DNA of 17,497 nt from Hungatella sp. UBA3147 (GTDB taxonomy: Bacteria > Bacillota > Clostridia > Lachnospirales > Lachnospiraceae), in contig DEYX01000156.1 in the NCBI GenBank assembly GCA_002365025.1, positions 1 to 17,497 on the forward strand, written 5' to 3'. A program made the position numbers and the translations under genes. Under the pieces are notes generated by a model, which was not told where the DNA came from, searched no databases, and worked only from the letters and a program-made list of their open reading frames with translations. Below are positions 14,460 through 17,497 of the stretch, piece by piece; positions within the stretch are counted from its first letter, which is position 1; each line of letters starts with the position of its first letter.

Positions 14460-15911
14460 ATGGATGTTAGAAAGTTTCATAGTTATATAATCGGTGAGGA
14501 TATTGTAAAGGCGCTTAATGGTATGGAGTATGATATACCTACGGAAGTTCAGGCTAGAGTCATTCCCGCCGCTTTGGAAAAAAATGATTTAATTGTCAAA
14601 GCCCAGACGGGCAGCGGTAAGACTGCCGCTTACGTAATTCCGATATGTGAATTTATTGAATGGCTGGAAAATAAACCACAAGCGCTTATTTTGACTCCAA
14701 CAAGGGAGCTTGCTGTTCAGGTAAAAGAGGATTTTACTAATATAGGCCGGTTTAAACGAATAAAAGCAGCAGCAATCTACGGAGGTCACCAGTTTTCTAT
14801 TGAGAAAGCCGATTTGAAGCAAAAAACACATGTGGTTGTTGGCACGCCGGGGCGTGTCATGGATCATATTAAGAAAGGTACGTTACCTTTAAATAAGATT
14901 AACTGCTTAGTCATTGATGAAGCTGACCGAATGCTGGATATGGGATTTATTGAACAGGTAGAAGAAATTATGAAAGAACTGCCAAGGGAACGGATGGCAA
15001 TGTTGTTTTCTGCTACTATATCCGATGAAGTAAAAAATTTATCATCAAATTATATGAGAGATCCTATCAATATAGATGTCAGCGAGGCCGGTGTCGTGAC
15101 GGCAGATATTAATCATGTTCTTTATATTACGGATGAAGAAGAAAAATTTGACTTACTGACCGATGTTATGATGATTGAAAATCCGGATAGCTGTATTATT
15201 TTTTGCAGTACAAAGGACCGGGTGGATATGATATGTGAACGTCTGAATGATTTAGGCTATCCCTGTAATAAAATGCATGGCGGCATGGACCAAGACGATC
15301 GATTATCTGCAATCAAGCGTTTTAAAAGGGGAGAGTACCGCTATTTAATAGCTACAGATGTAGCAGCAAGAGGGATAGATATAGAGAATATTTCTCTGGT
15401 TATTAACTATGACATCCCCTTGGAAGAAGAAAACTATGTTCATCGCACAGGAAGAACAGGGCGTGCAGGGCGAAAAGGAAAAGCCATCTTATTTGTTGTC
15501 CCGACTCAAACCAGATACCTGCACGACATCGAAGATCTGATCGGGTTTAGAATTCAGGAAAAAACGAAACCTTCCAAAGAGGAAGTAGCCAATCAAAAAT
15601 CTTCCTTTGATGATAAAATAAATACGGCCCCTAAGATTAAAAAGATGAAAAGTGATCAATTAAATAAGGATATAATGAAATTACGTTTCAGCGGTGGAAA
15701 GAAAAAGAAACTTAGAGCAACTAATTTTGTCGGAGTCATATCCAATCTGGATGGTGTGAATGCAGAAGATATCGGAATAATAACCATACAGGATACCCTT
15801 ACCTATATTGAAATATTAAACGGGAAAGGCCCATTGGTACTGGAAGCAATGAAAAATACAATGATATGCGGTAAACAATTGAAGGTGACGAAGGCAGTGG
15901 ATAAAATTTAA
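14460..15911 (+). CDS. dbpA: DEAD-box ATP-dependent RNA helicase, DbpA/YxiN type
   Basis: A 483-residue helicase from the chosen ATG. Motifs: AQTGSGKT 48-55 (I), PTREL 80-84 (Ia), TPGR 129-132 (Ib), DEAD 153-156 (II), SAT 184-186 (III), ARGID 303-307 (V) and HRTGRTGRAG 328-337 (VI). Residues about 407-479 (KLRFSGGKKKKLRATNFVGV onward) form the DbpA RNA-binding domain, which in E. coli DbpA and B. subtilis YxiN targets hairpin 92 of 23S rRNA during 50S assembly. A Lys-rich linker of about 35 residues precedes it. AAAGG (14449-14453) lies 6 bases before ATG 14460; a TTG at 14406 would add 18 residues but sits within a leader hairpin and lacks a ribosome site. It is divergent from the rRNA methyltransferase gene, a fitting ribosome-biogenesis pair. 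Confidence 0.93.
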   Translation: MDVRKFHSYIIGEDIVKALNGMEYDIPTEVQARVIPAALEKNDLIVKAQTGSGKTAAYVIPICEFIEWLENKPQALILTPTRELAVQVKEDFTNIGRFKRIKAAAIYGGHQFSIEKADLKQKTHVVVGTPGRVMDHIKKGTLPLNKINCLVIDEADRMLDMGFIEQVEEIMKELPRERMAMLFSATISDEVKNLSSNYMRDPINIDVSEAGVVTADINHVLYITDEEEKFDLLTDVMMIENPDSCIIFCSTKDRVDMICERLNDLGYPCNKMHGGMDQDDRLSAIKRFKRGEYRYLIATDVAARGIDIENISLVINYDIPLEEENYVHRTGRTGRAGRKGKAILFVVPTQTRYLHDIEDLIGFRIQEKTKPSKEEVANQKSSFDDKINTAPKIKKMKSDQLNKDIMKLRFSGGKKKKLRATNFVGVISNLDGVNAEDIGIITIQDTLTYIEILNGKGPLVLEAMKNTMICGKQLKVTKAVDKI

Positions 15912-16227
15912 AATGATATATTATGGATTAACATTTTGAGATGCCAGCTGGGTTGAACCCACTTTCAGGTTTCAGTGGTGTGTGAACCTCAGAGATTGAC
16001 TGATTAATTGGTCAATCTCTTTTCTCTTTTAGGCTTGATCACAGGAAAAATGGATTTATTGTCTTATACTTTTCGTGTCCATATTTACATAAATTCCTAT
16101 GAATTTCAGAAAATTAACATAAAAATTCGTCCAATTGCATAGAAAACTGCACAGAACTAATTCCTTTAGAATAAACTGAATTGAGAATGAAAATGCGTTG
16201 CAAATCGAGCAGTTTGCAGGAGTTTAT
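15912..16227. other. Intergenic region between the helicase and the Cys/Pro-repeat gene
   Basis: The first part holds a short near-perfect palindrome, TGGGTTGAACCCA (15949-15961), then an AGGTT/AACCT arm pair (15967-15989) and the terminator at 15991-16030. The remaining about 195 AT-rich bases should carry the promoter of the next gene, but no good sigma-A -35/-10 pair is visible. CATA-containing elements (for example around 16108 and 16138) are too loose to assign to a sporulation sigma factor. Confidence 0.6.
15991..16030 (+). terminator. Rho-independent terminator of the helicase gene
   Basis: AGAGATTGAC (15991-16000) pairs perfectly with GTCAATCTCT (16011-16020) around a ten-base loop, followed by a T-rich tail (TTTCTCTTTT) to 16030. 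Confidence 0.85.
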
Positions 16228-17497
16228 ATGGACAATATCAGCTATAGTGATGAAGCAATGACAAGTGCAGGATTACCTTATGATAATATAAACTGGTATA
16301 ACATTGCGGGTCAGCCTTTTGGTACTGCCTCTAGATTTAATGTTATTGTATTTAATGATGCCAATAACATTATAGATATTGAAGGGCCTGTAGCAATAGG
16401 CGGAAGTTTTTACAGCCCCAGGGGTTTGAGTGTTGGCTTTGCCACTAAAGGTAACAAAGCAGTCAATTACTCACCGGATTTAGTACGCTTTTTAGTTGGC
16501 GGTAATGTATCTATGACCGGCCCTTTGGTTGTGATCGGTCATGTGGTTGTGGGCGGAGGTTTCCGTGCAGCCAAGGGAAGTACCTATTTAATCGGAAAAG
16601 ATGGAATGAATGATGGAATACAAGAACTGAAATTTTTGTACCAGGCCAATGGAGGCAGCCAATATTGGACACCATCGGATAAAGGTGATCACTATGTGGT
16701 TCCCAGTTATGACGTACCAAGATATATACCTGCAAGCAGGATAGGTGCTGACTTACCTGGATTTTTTAGTGATGCCAGGGAAAGCATCGGTTTCTACAAA
16801 GATTGTATTGAGTCTTTAACTCCAAATGGAAATGTAGTGGATAATAATTACGAGTGGATTTTAAGGGGCAATGATCCTGTACAGAATGTATTCCTTATCG
16901 ATGTAAGACCAAATGGTTTAATCAATAAAGGAATTCGTGCAGAAGTTCCACAAGGAAGCAGAGTTATTGTAAGGCTGAGAACAGGAGCAAATGCCCATTT
17001 GCAATACGGTGTTTATGGGGAAAGAAGTAAAGCTAATCAGACATTATATGTGTTTGAAGATGCAACTAATATTTATATGGAAAAGTCTTCTGATATCTGG
17101 GGAAGTATATTGGCACCACAGGCTATGTTCCATGCTCATCCTACCGGCGGCCATGTAAGCGGCAATGCTGCCTTAGGATCTTTTGCCGTAAATGCTGAGA
17201 GCGGCTTTGAATTTCACTATTACCCATTTATTGGAGGAGTGATATGTCCAGCTGCAGCACCAGCTCCGGAAGTACCTCAGGTTTCACCAGGACAGGAAGA
17301 ACAGGTATGCCCACCTTGTCCGGCACCAATCCCTTGTCCGGCACCAATCCCTTGTCCGACACCACCACCCTGCCCAACCCCGGAGCCCTGCCCACCTTGT
17401 CCGGTACCACCACCTTGTCCTACTCCGGAACCCTGTCCGACATGTCCGGTACCACCACCCTGCCCAACCCCGGAGCCCTGCCCAGCGTGCCCGGTAC
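16228..17497 (+). CDS. Choice-of-anchor A domain protein with Cys/Pro-rich repeats (3' end outside the window)
   Basis: The frame from ATG 16228 stays open to the window edge (423 codons), with AGGAG (16218-16222) 5 bases upstream. Residues about 37-335 look like a choice-of-anchor A (CAA) domain: FNVIVFNDANNIIDIEGPVAIGGSF (37-61), then LVGGNVSMTGPLVVIGHVVVGG (89-110), and the typical closing GSILAPQAMFHAH (292-304) with GFEFHYYPF (326-334). From 338 on it is Pro/Cys-rich with pairs such as PCPTPEPCP and PPCPVPP repeated. CAA proteins are normally secreted and anchored, but no signal peptide exists here: the N-terminus is polar, and the 16 upstream in-frame codons back to TGA at 16177 are also polar. 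A non-Sec surface protein, for instance of the spore coat or exosporium with disulfide cross-links, is an attractive inference, unproven. Confidence 0.8.
   Translation, partial: MDNISYSDEAMTSAGLPYDNINWYNIAGQPFGTASRFNVIVFNDANNIIDIEGPVAIGGSFYSPRGLSVGFATKGNKAVNYSPDLVRFLVGGNVSMTGPLVVIGHVVVGGGFRAAKGSTYLIGKDGMNDGIQELKFLYQANGGSQYWTPSDKGDHYVVPSYDVPRYIPASRIGADLPGFFSDARESIGFYKDCIESLTPNGNVVDNNYEWILRGNDPVQNVFLIDVRPNGLINKGIRAEVPQGSRVIVRLRTGANAHLQYGVYGERSKANQTLYVFEDATNIYMEKSSDIWGSILAPQAMFHAHPTGGHVSGNAALGSFAVNAESGFEFHYYPFIGGVICPAAAPAPEVPQVSPGQEEQVCPPCPAPIPCPAPIPCPTPPPCPTPEPCPPCPVPPPCPTPEPCPTCPVPPPCPTPEPCPACPV
17323..17358 (+). repeat. Two tandem 18-base repeats (APIPCP twice)
   Basis: Codons 366-371 and 372-377 of the terminal gene are identical at DNA level (GCACCAATCCCTTGTCCG, except for the last codon's context, CCG in both). 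Each encodes Ala-Pro-Ile-Pro-Cys-Pro. They open the Cys/Pro-rich tail. Confidence 0.85.
17368..17497 (+). repeat. Tandem 45-base repeats encoding PCPTPEPCPxCPVPP
   Basis: Three units are visible: 17368-17412, 17413-17457 and 17458 to the window edge (incomplete). Each encodes PCPTPEPCP-x-CPVPP with x = Pro, Thr, Ala. The first and third are almost identical in DNA, the second has several silent changes. Each unit has three Cys. The array continues outside the window, so the copy number is unknown. Confidence 0.9.

Noticed and set aside
16050..16142. A 30-codon frame starting at ATG 16050 that might supply a signal peptide to the last gene
   Set aside because: It ends in TAG well before the gene, has a poor ribosome site, and its sequence is not a signal peptide.
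17323..17497. Repeats considered as a CRISPR array or intergenic repeat
   Set aside because: They are contiguous without spacers, in multiples of three, and in frame with a long coding sequence.

Overview
The window (17,497 bases) looks like chromosome of a low-to-moderate GC, probably anaerobic Firmicute, most likely of the class Clostridia. The reasons are strong AGGAGG-type ribosome binding sites, TTG starts, the style of the protein families, and a terminal gene for a Cys/Pro-rich protein of the kind seen on spore or cell surfaces. No rRNA, tRNA, insertion sequence, phage gene or CRISPR array was found. The genus cannot be named from the sequence alone.

Region 1 (1-4122, + strand) is a sugar-acid catabolic cluster. 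It holds the tail of an upstream gene (perhaps an iron-containing alcohol dehydrogenase), a DapA-family aldolase/lyase, a PdxA-family 4-phospho-acid dehydrogenase one base behind it, an SLC13-type membrane carrier, and a small VOC (glyoxalase-fold) protein that resembles the domain fused to some clostridial KDPG aldolases. Together they suggest uptake of an organic or sugar acid, oxidative decarboxylation of its phosphorylated form, and aldol cleavage. The substrate and the kinase are not visible here.

Region 2 (4205-7177) has a CLC-type Cl-/H+ antiporter with a C-terminal TrkA-C domain on the minus strand. Divergent from it is a probable pair: an alkyltransferase-like DNA repair sensor (Trp in place of the methyltransferase Cys) and a YgiD-type extradiol dioxygenase. 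Good promoters can be seen for both directions.

Region 3 (7270-12863, + strand) is a metal-chelate uptake unit. An AraC-type regulator with its own terminator is followed by a tightly packed operon of a lipoprotein binding protein, a FecCD permease, a FecE/FhuC-type ATPase and a MATE exporter. The regulator gene and the operon share an inverted repeat, AGTTAGCT-N3-ACTAAC, in front of their starts. This suggests one operator for both, and import and export under common control.

Region 4 (12864-15911) holds an unusual RsmH (16S rRNA m4C1402 methyltransferase) homologue on the minus strand, with a long N-terminal extension and changed motifs. Divergent from it is a DbpA/YxiN-type DEAD-box helicase with a hairpin in its leader.

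Region 5 (16228 to the window end) is the start of a gene missed by ORF calling because it has no stop in the window. It encodes a choice-of-anchor A domain without a signal peptide, followed by tandem Cys/Pro-rich repeats of 15 residues (45 bases). It is the least ordinary object in the window.
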